A stretch of DNA of 64,000 bases, taken from Williamsia soli. GTDB lineage: Bacteria; Actinomycetota; Actinomycetes; Mycobacteriales; Mycobacteriaceae. The translations under genes and the position numbers were made by a program. Shown here one piece after another: positions 1-8,263 of this stretch. Within the stretch, counting starts at the first letter, position 1. Each line of letters begins with the position of its first letter. The DNA lies in the NCBI RefSeq assembly GCF_017377795.1, contig NZ_JAFRDR010000001.1:806001-870000 (forward strand), read 5' to 3'. The notes under the pieces are model-generated. The model did not search any database and had not been told where the DNA came from. It saw nothing but the letters and a program-made list of their open reading frames with translations.

Positions 1-1
1 G

Positions 2-286
2 TGCGGGTCCATCCAGGCGAACGATCGTCCCGGCCAGGAAGCCGACGTCGAGAAGTGCGTCGACGTGCTCGCGCCGGTACTCGCGTCCATCTCGGTCAAC
101 TATCCGCCGGCCCTGATCAACCCGGTGTCCGGCATCGACGCCAGGCCCGACCAGATCCAGTATCAGAACGCCAGTGTGAAAGCCCGCGCGCAGCAGAGCA
201 TTCGCGATCAGGACGCGGAGACCCGCAAGAAATACAACAACCCGGGGCTCGCGCAGTTGCTGGTGCCGTTCGGGGGTGAGGGCTGA
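2..286 (+). CDS. mceD: MceD-type Mce family protein, C-terminal end (partial)
   Basis: Only the last 94 codons are present; the gene runs in from the left edge in frame 2. Mce proteins are the substrate-binding subunits of cell-envelope lipid importers. The MCE domain itself lies outside the window, so the assignment rests on position: the next two genes are mceE (lipoprotein) and mceF in the canonical A-F order. The tail ends in LVPFGGEG, and the TGA overlaps the ATG of mceE by one base, which indicates translational coupling. It could only be another Mce subunit. Confidence 0.75.
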   Translation, partial: CGSIQANDRPGQEADVEKCVDVLAPVLASISVNYPPALINPVSGIDARPDQIQYQNASVKARAQQSIRDQDAETRKKYNNPGLAQLLVPFGGEG

Positions 287-1554
287 TGCGCGGGATGTCG
301 CGTCGCAGCAGCGCTCTGCGCAACGTGATCGGTGCAGTGGTGGTCAGTTCCGCCCTCGTCGTCACCGGCTGCTCCTTCGACGGTCTCAACTCTTTGCCCG
401 TCCCTGGGGCCGAGGGCACGGGCGACGGTTCCTATGAACTGATGGCCATGATCCCGAACGCTGCCAACCTCGTTCAGAACGCACCGGTCCTGATCAACGA
501 CGCCACCGTCGGCAGCGTCGGCAAGATCGAGGTCAAGAACTGGCAGGCAGAGCTGACCCTGCGACTGAACAAGGGCACCCAGGTCCCGGTCGGCTCCTAT
601 GTCATGGTCGGCCTCACCAGTGTGCTCGGGTCCTTGAACCTGCAGATCGTGCAGCCCGAGAACGCGGACAAGGGCACCATGTCGCCGGGCGAGCAGATAC
701 CTGCGACGAGTTGTCCCGAGCAGGACAACATCGCCCCGCCGACCAACGAGGAGCCGATCCCGGACATCAACTCGGCGCAGCAGGTCGCCGCATGCACGTA
801 CCCGACCACTGAGCAGGTTCTCAGCTCGCTGTCGGTCGTTCTGAACGGTGGCGGGCTGGCGCAGGTCGGCGACATCGTTCACGAGATGAACGCCGCCCTG
901 GCCGGGCGGCAGGATGTATTGCGGGATCTGGTCCCACGCTTGAACACCCTTGTCGGCGAGCTGAACGACCAGCGCGAGAACATCATCCGAGCGATGGAGG
1001 GGCTCGACCGGCTGACGGGAAAGATCAACGAGCAGGCGCCTGTCGTCGAGAAAGCGCTGGCCGACGGGCCGAAGATCCTGAAACTACTCGTCGATCAGCG
1101 GGTGCATTTCACCGACGCGCTGGGCGCATTGAGCCGGATGAGCCGCACCACCGATGACATCCTGCAGGCGAACTCCGAGGACATCGAGGTGCTCACCAGC
1201 AACCTCGTCCCGGTTCTCGATCAATTGCAGTCCACAGGGCCGTCGTTGACCCAATCCCTGGGCATCCTGCTGACCTTCCCGTTCGCGGAGCAGGCCATCC
1301 CGCAGGTTGTCCGCGGTGATTACCTCAACGCCGTCATCAACCTCGACCTCACGTTCGGACGCCTGCAACGCGGCGCCCTCGCCAGCGTCGGGGTGGCCAG
1401 CCAGTTCTACGGTCCAGAAGGCATGTTCGGCAAACCCGCCGGCGCCGCGGGCCGAGGCGACAACCCGTTCACCGGACCGTTGACCGATGATCCGCCGCCC
1501 CAAACTCCAGCGCCTGTAGCAGGAGCGCAACCGACAGGGGAGGAAGGCCCATGA
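286..1554 (+). CDS. mceE: Mce family lipoprotein MceE (LprK type)
   Basis: Predicted 422-residue lipoprotein subunit of an Mce lipid-import complex. A type II signal peptide ends at the lipobox VVTGC with Cys29 as the lipidation site. The MCE domain follows at about residues 45-125 (it begins near GSYELMAMIPNAANL), and a long helical region runs to about 330. The C-terminal tail is rich in Pro, Gly and Thr. In Mce operons the fifth gene is usually the lipoprotein. The ATG shares a base with the preceding stop, and the gene ends in a 4-bp ATGA overlap with mceF, so all are cotranscribed. Confidence 0.93.
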   Translation: MRGMSRRSSALRNVIGAVVVSSALVVTGCSFDGLNSLPVPGAEGTGDGSYELMAMIPNAANLVQNAPVLINDATVGSVGKIEVKNWQAELTLRLNKGTQVPVGSYVMVGLTSVLGSLNLQIVQPENADKGTMSPGEQIPATSCPEQDNIAPPTNEEPIPDINSAQQVAACTYPTTEQVLSSLSVVLNGGGLAQVGDIVHEMNAALAGRQDVLRDLVPRLNTLVGELNDQRENIIRAMEGLDRLTGKINEQAPVVEKALADGPKILKLLVDQRVHFTDALGALSRMSRTTDDILQANSEDIEVLTSNLVPVLDQLQSTGPSLTQSLGILLTFPFAEQAIPQVVRGDYLNAVINLDLTFGRLQRGALASVGVASQFYGPEGMFGKPAGAAGRGDNPFTGPLTDDPPPQTPAPVAGAQPTGEEGP

Positions 1555-3029
1555 GAATCACGCCTTTCGTCCGCATGCAGCTGATCATCTTCTCGATCGT
1601 CACCGTGATCGCGGTGATCGCGGTTGCGGTCTTCTACATTCGCGTCCCCAGCATGGTGGGTGTCGGGGAATACAACGTCGAGGTCGAACTCCCCAGCACC
1701 GGTGGGCTGTACCAGAACGGAAACGTCAGTTACCGCGGCGTGGACGTGGGCAAGGTGCAATCGGTGACGCTGACCGAAGAGGGAGTGGTGGCGAAGCTGT
1801 CGATCAACTCCGACACCAAGATTCCGAACAATTCGATTGCGTCCGTGCACAGCGTCTCCGCGGTCGGCGAGCAGTACCTCGAGTTTCTGCCAGACCCGGA
1901 GACTGAGGCCACTGGCAACATCAAGAACGGTGCGGTGATCGAGAACGGCACGGTGCCGGTCGAGGTGGGCACCTTGCTGGATCAGACCAACAATCTGCTG
2001 GAGCAGGTGCAGGATACGAAGCTGCGGCGGGTGATGGACGAGGCGTTCAACGCGTTCAACGGCACCGGCGAGGACCTGCAACGGCTACTCGACTCGATGG
2101 CGTTGCTCGTCGGCGACGCGAACGAGAACTCCGAGGCGATCGTCAAGTTGATCGAGCAGGCGGCTCCCTTGCTCGAGTCCCAGACCGCAACCGTCGGAGA
2201 CATCCGCGCGTGGACGGCGAACCTGTCCGCGGTGACCGATCAGCTGCGGGCCAACGACCCACAGCTCAAGGACATCCTGAACAAGGGCCCGGGTGTTGCG
2301 AAGCAGACCCAGGAGCTGTTCGCGTCGATGAATCAGACGCTGCCGCTGCTGTTCTCGAACCTGAATACGGTTTCTCGGACCCTGGCCATCTATCACCCGA
2401 ATCTGCGCCAGATCGTGGTGATCTACCCCCGGCTGATCGCGGCGCTGATCACCGCGCTCAACTCGGAAGACGCCCGTAACGGCGCCAACGTCGACTTCGC
2501 GCTCGGATTCCAGGATCCGGGTACCTGCACGGTCGGATTCTTGCCGATGACCTCGGACCGCAACGCGTCGGCACAGACTCCTCGCGATCTACCGCCCGGA
2601 ATGCTGTGCCGCGTGCCGCAGGACTCCAACCTCGGGGTTCGCGGTACCCGAAACTACCCGTGTGTCGAACTCCCCGGCCGTCGTGCATCGACCCCCGCAG
2701 AATGTGAGACCGGCTACGTGCCACTCGGCGAGAACGTTCCGCTGCCACAGGGACTCCCGGGAATCGATGTCCCGCAGGGATTCTTGACCAACGCGAATCC
2801 TGGAGCGGACGACGGCAGCCCATCGGTGTACGCGACCACCTACGACCCCGTCAGCGGCGATTACATCGGTCCCGACGGCAAGACCTATAACGCTGGAACG
2901 GGGTCTGCGACGACTTCTGGTACGAGTGGTGGGACCGGTGCACCACGTTCCGGAACCTCCGATCCCGGCGCACAACCTCAGGAAGACAACAGCCAATGGC
3001 AGAGCCTGATCACGGGGACCGTGAGGTGA
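1551..3029 (+). CDS. mceF: Mce family protein MceF
   Basis: Sixth Mce subunit, 492 residues. One N-terminal membrane anchor lies at about residues 8-30, followed by the MCE domain (about 38-115, with YQNGNVSYRGVDVGKV). A helical region to about 290 may form the hydrophobic tunnel, and a Cys-containing region follows. The last 60 residues are low-complexity Gly/Ser/Thr/Pro. The start overlaps mceE by ATGA. The 3' end overlaps the next gene by 34 bp, so the operon is tightly packed. The substrate cannot be told from sequence. Confidence 0.93.
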   Translation: MRITPFVRMQLIIFSIVTVIAVIAVAVFYIRVPSMVGVGEYNVEVELPSTGGLYQNGNVSYRGVDVGKVQSVTLTEEGVVAKLSINSDTKIPNNSIASVHSVSAVGEQYLEFLPDPETEATGNIKNGAVIENGTVPVEVGTLLDQTNNLLEQVQDTKLRRVMDEAFNAFNGTGEDLQRLLDSMALLVGDANENSEAIVKLIEQAAPLLESQTATVGDIRAWTANLSAVTDQLRANDPQLKDILNKGPGVAKQTQELFASMNQTLPLLFSNLNTVSRTLAIYHPNLRQIVVIYPRLIAALITALNSEDARNGANVDFALGFQDPGTCTVGFLPMTSDRNASAQTPRDLPPGMLCRVPQDSNLGVRGTRNYPCVELPGRRASTPAECETGYVPLGENVPLPQGLPGIDVPQGFLTNANPGADDGSPSVYATTYDPVSGDYIGPDGKTYNAGTGSATTSGTSGGTGAPRSGTSDPGAQPQEDNSQWQSLITGTVR

Positions 3030-3979
3030 CTCGCCCGTCGACGCAGCGTCGCCGGGCTCGTCGCCCCGCGGGTCCACCGGAAGACGCCCAGCGCAGCAGG
3101 TCGACCCCTGCCGGTAAATCGAGTCCCACAGGGAAGCCCAGCCCCTCAGGTAAACCGAGCCCCTCAGGTAAACCGAGCCCGACAGGTAAGCCGACTCCCG
3201 CCGGTAAGCCGGTCAAGTCGGCGCCGCTGGGCCGCAAGCGCAAGCCGGCCCCGAAGTCCGAGCCGGCGGCGACCACTCCTGTGGTTCCCGCCGTGGACTT
3301 GAACAAAGCCAATGAGCCGGTACCGGAGTCGGCGTCGGAGAGCGATGACGCCGCAATCGTCGCGCCCGGAGTTTCGTACCGGGAACGTCGATCCGCGGGC
3401 CGTGGGCCCAGCGACGACGGGCCGCGCAAGAGCAGGGGATCCCTGCGCAGGGGCAAGACCGGACCGGGGAAGAAGCGAGCGAGGGTTCGTGGACTCGGAG
3501 TGGTGGTCGCGGCGGTGTCCGCCATCGCGCTCATCGCCGCGATGGTCGTCGCATCGACGTTTTTCGTTTTGGGCACAGACAAGATCGACGACCGCAACGA
3601 TCTGCGGGCCGGGTATTCGGCGTTCGCACGGCAGATGGTCACCAACCTCACGACACTCAACCCGGAGAACATCGACGCCTCGATCAAGTCGTTCCAGGAC
3701 GACACCAGCGGCAAGGCGATGGAGCAGGTCGGACAGTCGGTCGAGCAGACCGTCAACATGATCAAGTCCGAGAACGTCTCGACCAGGGGTGCAGTGATCT
3801 CCGAGGCCGTCACCGCAAGTGACGCCGACACTGCGACCGTCATCATGGTCTTCAGCTGGGAGATGAACCAGCCCAACGTCCCAGAGCAACAGACCGTGTT
3901 GCAGGTCTTCCGGTGGAAACTGGAAATCACCATGATCAACGGCGAACCCAAACTCACCAACGTCGAGTGGGTGACCTAG
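2996..3979 (+). CDS. Mce-associated membrane protein with Pro/Gly/Lys hexapeptide repeats
   Basis: 327 residues. The N-terminal half is cytoplasmic, very basic and Pro-rich, and includes six consecutive hexapeptides of the form P-x-G-K-P-S (about residues 37-72), encoded by an 18-bp DNA repeat at about 3108-3215. A single membrane segment follows at about 166-192 (GVVVAAVSAIALIAAMVVAS), then a periplasmic domain of the Mce-associated (Mas) type. The gene starts inside the end of mceF and its stop abuts the next ATG. Mas proteins stabilise Mce complexes in mycobacteria; the role here is inferred from context. Confidence 0.82.
   Translation: MAEPDHGDREVTRPSTQRRRARRPAGPPEDAQRSRSTPAGKSSPTGKPSPSGKPSPSGKPSPTGKPTPAGKPVKSAPLGRKRKPAPKSEPAATTPVVPAVDLNKANEPVPESASESDDAAIVAPGVSYRERRSAGRGPSDDGPRKSRGSLRRGKTGPGKKRARVRGLGVVVAAVSAIALIAAMVVASTFFVLGTDKIDDRNDLRAGYSAFARQMVTNLTTLNPENIDASIKSFQDDTSGKAMEQVGQSVEQTVNMIKSENVSTRGAVISEAVTASDADTATVIMVFSWEMNQPNVPEQQTVLQVFRWKLEITMINGEPKLTNVEWVT
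3108..3215 (+). repeat. 18-bp in-frame tandem repeat, about six units
   Basis: Coding repeat with unit near GGTAAACCGAGCCCCTCA, encoding G-K-P-S-P-S. Two central units are identical at the DNA level, while outer units differ at wobble positions and by Ser/Thr/Ala swaps. This points to recent slippage expansion inside an otherwise unique gene. Confidence 0.8.
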
Positions 3980-4603
3980 ATGTCGCGTCGATTCTGGATG
4001 TGGACCGTGTCCGTGCTGACCGTCGCCTTGCTGGTGGCCGGAGCGATCATCACGACGATCGTGGGTCTCGACTACCGCGACACCAAACTGGCCGAGGATG
4101 CGCGCGGCGAGGCGCTCGACGCCGGGAAGCAGACCGCGGCAGTGATGTTCGGGTATCAGCCCGACAACGTCGAGCAGCATGTGGCAGACACCAAGAAGTC
4201 TCTGTCGGGCGCTGCCGAGCAGCAATACGACGAGATCATCAAGGAGTCGAACCTCGTTGCCGAAGTGCAGAAGCAACAGGTCAAGTCGGAGGTGTCCATC
4301 CAGGACGCCGGCGTGGTCACTTCCACCCGCGACACAGCACTGCTGCTGATCTTCATGAACCAGTCGGTCACCAAAGGCGGCAAGGACCTGGTTTCGGTCA
4401 ATGCGAGCCGGTTGCAGTACTCGATGGAGCGGTCGGGTGATCAGTGGAAGGTCACGAACATCGACATCCTCACCGATGACTCGGTGAAGGCCCGCCTTGC
4501 GGAGGAAGCCGACAAGCCCGGTGCGTCCACCGTCCCGGCCCCGGCACCCGCGTCGTCGGCCCCGGCACCGGCTCCCACGCCTGAGCCGGTTCCCACTCCC
4601 TGA
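3980..4603 (+). CDS. Mce-associated membrane protein
   Basis: 207 residues with one N-terminal membrane helix (about 8-29, WTVSVLTVALLVAGAIITTI) and an extracytoplasmic domain with an NTF2-like fold typical of Mce-associated proteins. It ends in a Pro/Ala-rich tail (about 175-207). The ATG follows the preceding TAG directly. It is the last gene of the mce operon, and a strong hairpin follows 20 bp downstream. The family is recognised by layout and by resemblance to the preceding gene's C-terminal half. Confidence 0.8.
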   Translation: MSRRFWMWTVSVLTVALLVAGAIITTIVGLDYRDTKLAEDARGEALDAGKQTAAVMFGYQPDNVEQHVADTKKSLSGAAEQQYDEIIKESNLVAEVQKQQVKSEVSIQDAGVVTSTRDTALLLIFMNQSVTKGGKDLVSVNASRLQYSMERSGDQWKVTNIDILTDDSVKARLAEEADKPGASTVPAPAPASSAPAPAPTPEPVPTP

Positions 4604-4622
4604 GTGCGATACCCCCAGACAC

Positions 4623-4660
4623 CAGTCAGGCCCTCCGATCGAAACCGGAGGGCCTGACTG
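4623..4660. terminator. Bidirectional hairpin between mce operon and aldehyde dehydrogenase
   Basis: Perfect 15-bp stem (4623-4637 pairs with 4646-4660) with an 8-nt loop, between two convergent genes. No T-run follows on either side, so this may be an L-shaped actinobacterial terminator. Confidence 0.75.
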
Positions 4661-4679
4661 CAGTCGGAGGAGATGCTGA

Positions 4680-6167
4680 CTACGCGTTCGGGTCGTATCC
4701 CATCGGCAGGATGACCGACTTGTGCTCGAGGTAGGACTCGAGGCCCTCGGGTCCGTTCTCACGTCCGATGCCGGAGTTCTTGTATCCACCGAAGGGGGAG
4801 CCCGGATCGATTGCGTACCAGTTGACGCCATAGGTTCCGGTGCGGATCTGGGCGGCGATCTGCAGTCCGCGTTCGACGTCGGCGGTCCACACCGTACCTG
4901 CGAGACCGTATTCGGAATCGTTGGCGATCGCGACGGCCTCCTCTTCGGTCTCGTAGTCGATCACCGAGATGACCGGTCCGAAGATCTCCTCCCGGGCGAT
5001 GGTCATGTCATTGGTGACGCCGGTGAAAATTGTTGGGCTCAAGTAGTATCCGGATTCCAGGCCTTCCGGCCGGACGCTGTCGAGGACTGCGGTGGCGCCG
5101 GCTTCCTTGCCCTGGCGGATGTAGTCCTCGACCTTGGTGCGCTGCTTCTCGGTGATCAGGGGTCCCAGCTGGGCCTCGGGATCGTCGGGCAGTCCCGGCT
5201 TGAGGAGTTTGGCTGCCTCGATCATCGCGGCGACGATCTCGTCGCGCTTGGCGCTCGGCACCAGGACGCGGGTCTGGGCGACGCATGCTTGCCCGGTGTT
5301 CATCAGGCCGGTGAACGTCAACATGCCTGCGATCTCGGCGGGATCGGCGTCGGCCAGCACGATGGCGGCAGACTTGCCGCCCAACTCCAGGGAGCAACGC
5401 TTGAGCTGCTCACCACATGCTGCGCCGATCGCACGGCCGGCTGCGGTCGATCCGGTGAAGGTGATCTTGTCGACGTCGGGGTGTGCGACGAGCGCCTTAC
5501 CGGTGTCGGGGCCGCCGGGGATCACCGACAGAACCCCTTCTGGCAGGCCGGCTTCGGTGAACAGTTCCGCGATGAGGTTGGCCGACAACGGCGTTTCGGG
5601 GGCAGGCTTGAGCACCACGGAACAGCCCGCGGACAGGGCGGGGCCCAGCTTGTTGCAGATGAGGAACAGCGGTACGTTCCAGGCGGTGATCGCGCCGACG
5701 ACGCCTACCGGCTCGCGGGTGATCTGAGTCTTGCCGAAGAGGCCGTCGCGATACTCGTGCCAGGTGTAATCAATTGCAGCCTTGGCATATTCGCGCAGGA
5801 CACCGGTCGCCGGTAGCTGCTGCAGGGTTGCGACCGCCAGTGGGGGAGCGCCCATCTCCGACGACACCAGCTCGGCGATCTCCGCACCGCGCTCGTCGAT
5901 CAGATCGGCCACCTTCGCGACAACTGCGGCCCGATCCTGCGGCGAGGTGTTCCGCCAGACGCCGGATTCGAAGGCGGCTCGAGCGGTCTGCACTGCGGTG
6001 TCGACGTCGGTGGCGTCGGCCGGTGGAGTGCTGCCGACGCGCTGCCCGGTGGCCGGAGAGTAAACCTCGAGGACGTCGGACGAATGCGGGGCGACCCAGG
6101 TGCCGCCGATGTAGAGCTGAGAGAAGTCATGCGAGGTCGTGGGTGCGGCGTGCGCAGTGTCCGTCAT
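4680..6167 (-). CDS. NAD(P)-dependent aldehyde dehydrogenase
   Basis: 495 residues, the full family length. Expected active-site residues are present: Asn164 in TAWNVP, Lys187 in LKPAPE, general base Glu261 in LELGGKS and catalytic Cys295 in NTGQACVAQ. The Rossmann signature FTGSTAAG lies near residue 237. It oxidises an aldehyde to the acid; the substrate cannot be assigned. It resembles the broad actinobacterial betaine/aromatic aldehyde dehydrogenase group. The gene is monocistronic, convergent with the mce operon and divergent from the methyltransferase gene. Confidence 0.92.
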   Translation of the reverse strand: MTDTAHAAPTTSHDFSQLYIGGTWVAPHSSDVLEVYSPATGQRVGSTPPADATDVDTAVQTARAAFESGVWRNTSPQDRAAVVAKVADLIDERGAEIAELVSSEMGAPPLAVATLQQLPATGVLREYAKAAIDYTWHEYRDGLFGKTQITREPVGVVGAITAWNVPLFLICNKLGPALSAGCSVVLKPAPETPLSANLIAELFTEAGLPEGVLSVIPGGPDTGKALVAHPDVDKITFTGSTAAGRAIGAACGEQLKRCSLELGGKSAAIVLADADPAEIAGMLTFTGLMNTGQACVAQTRVLVPSAKRDEIVAAMIEAAKLLKPGLPDDPEAQLGPLITEKQRTKVEDYIRQGKEAGATAVLDSVRPEGLESGYYLSPTIFTGVTNDMTIAREEIFGPVISVIDYETEEEAVAIANDSEYGLAGTVWTADVERGLQIAAQIRTGTYGVNWYAIDPGSPFGGYKNSGIGRENGPEGLESYLEHKSVILPMGYDPNA

Positions 6168-6253
6168 TGGTCCTCCGTTGGGTTATTGCGTTCCCGCCAA
6201 TGTTAGAACACGTTCCAGTTCTGGGGAATGGAGTTGGCGGCACCCACATGCGC

Positions 6254-6259
6254 TACCTT
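6254..6259 (+). promoter_or_regulatory. -10 hexamer TACCTT for a leaderless transcript
   Basis: TANNNT hexamer ending 7 nt before the ATG at 6267, which places the transcript start at or next to the start codon. No Shine-Dalgarno sequence is visible. Confidence 0.45.
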
Positions 6260-6266
6260 CGGGTGA

Positions 6267-7070
6267 ATGACGGAAACCGCCAGGTCTGAGGCGTTGTTGG
6301 CAAGTCTTGTCGCTCGTCTGCGAGCGGCCGGCTGCGTCTTTGCCGAGGATGAAGCACAGATCCTGCTCGCCGCCGCCGCGGATCCGGTGATCCTCGAGCA
6401 GCTGGTGCAACGCCGCATCGCAGGCGAACCGTTGGAGTACATCGTCGGAGCGGTCCAGTTCGGCGGACTCCGGGTGTCGGTGATGCCCGGGGTGTTCGTG
6501 CCGAGGCAGCGGTCGGTGCTGCTGGTCGAGATCGCCACCGAACTCGCTGCCCCGGCGGGGACGGTGGTCGATCTGTGTTGCGGTTCCGGGGCCCTCGGGA
6601 CGGTACTCGCCGCCCGGCTGCCTGACGCGGCGATCATCGCCGCAGACATCGACCCGATCGCGACGGAGTGCGCCGGCGTCAACCTGGCCGGCCGCGGCCG
6701 GGTCTACCTCGGCGATTTGTTCGAGGCGCTACCGCAGACCATGCGGGGCCGGATCGATCTGGTCGTGTGCAACGCACCGTACGTCCCGACTTCAGCCATC
6801 GCGACGATGCCGCCCGAGGCCCGCGTTCACGAACCGCAGGCGACTCTCGACGGCGGTGCCGACGGGCTCGATCTGCTGCGGCGGGTTGCCGATGAATCGG
6901 CGCCGTGGATGGCCCGGCCGTCGCACCTGGTGATGGAAATCGGTGAGAGCCAGGCAGATACGGCGCGGCAGATTTTTGAGGTCGCCGGGTTCGAGGCGTC
7001 GATCCGCCGCGACGACCACAGAGGGGCCGTCGCCGTCGTCGGGACCCGCGACGCTACTGGCCGGGCTTGA
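6267..7070 (+). CDS. PrmC/HemK-related N5-glutamine methyltransferase-like protein
   Basis: 267-residue class I SAM-dependent methyltransferase. The SAM loop is VVDLCCGSGALG (about residues 91-102). The catalytic motif that is NPPY in PrmC is NAPY here (VVCNAPYVP, about 170), and the HEPQ..LDGGADGLDLLR signature follows, as in PrmC. The family methylates a Gln side chain; true PrmC targets release factors. The NAPY variant fits the separate actinobacterial PrmC-related family of unknown target. It is convergent with mhuD, overlapping it by 17 bp. Confidence 0.8.
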   Translation: MTETARSEALLASLVARLRAAGCVFAEDEAQILLAAAADPVILEQLVQRRIAGEPLEYIVGAVQFGGLRVSVMPGVFVPRQRSVLLVEIATELAAPAGTVVDLCCGSGALGTVLAARLPDAAIIAADIDPIATECAGVNLAGRGRVYLGDLFEALPQTMRGRIDLVVCNAPYVPTSAIATMPPEARVHEPQATLDGGADGLDLLRRVADESAPWMARPSHLVMEIGESQADTARQIFEVAGFEASIRRDDHRGAVAVVGTRDATGRA

Positions 7071-7362
7071 CGTCCAGTACGACTTCGAATTCGAGCAGGT
7101 CGGCGCCGCTGGAGACAGGCTTGGCGCGTTCCCCGGCGTGTGCTTCCCGGGCGGGTCCGGCGGCCCAGGCAGCGAAGGCCTCTTCCGACTCCCATTGCGT
7201 CACGACGAAATAGCGATCGTCGCCCTTGACCGGACGCAGGAGCTGAAATCCGAGGAACCCCGGCGACCCGTCCACCGAGTGGGCGCGATGGGCGAACCGC
7301 TTCTCCAATTCGGGTCCGGAACCTTCCGGAACTGAGATCGCGTTTATCTTCACAACAGCCAT
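7054..7362 (-). CDS. mhuD: Heme-degrading monooxygenase, MhuD type
   Basis: 102 residues. It has the small antibiotic-biosynthesis-monooxygenase fold and looks very close to the M. tuberculosis MhuD sequence as I recall it (VVKINAI, KRFAHRAH, SPGFLGFQLLRPV, LLEFEVVLDV). MhuD cleaves heme to mycobilin and releases iron. Counting from this start, the conserved residues are Asn7, the Trp of AAWAAGP and the His of EAHAGE. I chose this ATG over the one 9 nt upstream because a TAATGT -10 box covers that upstream ATG and ends 7 nt before this one. Confidence 0.88.
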   Translation of the reverse strand: MAVVKINAISVPEGSGPELEKRFAHRAHSVDGSPGFLGFQLLRPVKGDDRYFVVTQWESEEAFAAWAAGPAREAHAGERAKPVSSGADLLEFEVVLDVKPGQ

Positions 7363-7369
7363 GCGCGTC

Positions 7370-7375
7370 ACATTA
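7370..7375 (-). promoter_or_regulatory. -10 box TAATGT of mhuD (leaderless)
   Basis: TAATGT on the minus strand ends 7 nt before the mhuD ATG at 7362. It includes the alternative upstream ATG, which argues against that ATG being used. Confidence 0.55.
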
Positions 7376-7439
7376 CCGCCGCGGGCGGCGCTCCCGACGC
7401 CTGCTGCAAGGTGCGATGGGCGATACCGTCCCGTCCGGA

Positions 7440-7445
7440 TAACGT
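7440..7445 (+). promoter_or_regulatory. -10 box TAACGT of the hydrolase gene (leaderless)
   Basis: TAACGT ends 8 nt before GTG 7454, supporting that start and a leaderless mRNA. Confidence 0.45.
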
Positions 7446-7453
7446 TCTACCTC

Positions 7454-8254
7454 GTGAGTGCGGACACGGGATTCATCGACTACGGCGGGATGCCAGATCA
7501 GCCGCCGATCGTCTTGGTGCACGGGCTGATGGGTCGCGGACGGACGTGGCGGCGGCAGATCCCGTGGTTGCGGCGGTACGGCCGGGTCTTCACCTTTGAT
7601 GCGGCCTGGCACACGGGCCGCGACGTCGCACCGCCCACATCGCCCGAAGAACTCTCCACCGAACGGTTCGTCGCCGATCTCGCCGAGGTGCTGACCTGGA
7701 TCGACATGGGGCCCGCGGTCCTCATCGGCCACTCGATGGGCGCATTGCATTCGTGGTGCGTGGCGGCGGAGTATCCGGAATTGGTGTCTGCGCTCGTGGT
7801 CGAGGACATGGCGCCTGATTTCCGGGGTCGCACCACCGAGGGCTGGCAGCCCTGGTTCGACTCCTGGCCACCTGAGTTCACGTCCCTGGAGCACGCGCAG
7901 ACGATGTTCGGCGACATCGCCGGGCGCTATTTCTACGAGGCGTTCGACGACGGAGTCCTGCACGGCCGCCTCGACATCTGGGCGCACATCGCCGAAGAGT
8001 GGGGCCGGCGGGAGTTCTGGGACCAGTGGCGCCAGGTCTCGGCGCCGAGTCTGCTGATCGAGGCGGGCAACAGCGTCGCACCTCCGGGTCAGATGGAGGC
8101 CATGGCAGCAGCGAAAGAGGAATCGATCTACATCAAGGTCGCGAACGCGAGCCATCTCGTGCACGACGATGCCCCGGACGAATACCGCGGCGCTGTCGAG
8201 GCATTCCTGTGTGGGCGTCCCGCCCCCTGGCGGAACAAGTACTTCAAACCCTGA
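7454..8254 (+). CDS. Alpha/beta hydrolase
   Basis: 266 residues from the GTG at 7454. An upstream in-frame ATG at 7361 would add 31 residues of low-complexity sequence overlapping mhuD and its promoter. The oxyanion region is VLVHGLMG, the nucleophile elbow GHSMGA carries the catalytic Ser, and the late His lies in NASHLVHDD. The position beside mhuD matches M. tuberculosis Rv3591c. The substrate is unknown. Confidence 0.85.
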   Translation: MSADTGFIDYGGMPDQPPIVLVHGLMGRGRTWRRQIPWLRRYGRVFTFDAAWHTGRDVAPPTSPEELSTERFVADLAEVLTWIDMGPAVLIGHSMGALHSWCVAAEYPELVSALVVEDMAPDFRGRTTEGWQPWFDSWPPEFTSLEHAQTMFGDIAGRYFYEAFDDGVLHGRLDIWAHIAEEWGRREFWDQWRQVSAPSLLIEAGNSVAPPGQMEAMAAAKEESIYIKVANASHLVHDDAPDEYRGAVEAFLCGRPAPWRNKYFKP

Positions 8255-8263
8255 TCGCGCAGA

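Noticed and set aside
3164-4831. Long antisense open frame (555 codons) over the Mce-associated genes
   Set aside because: High GC makes antisense frames open. The translation is His/Arg-rich low complexity, while the plus-strand genes have recognisable domains.
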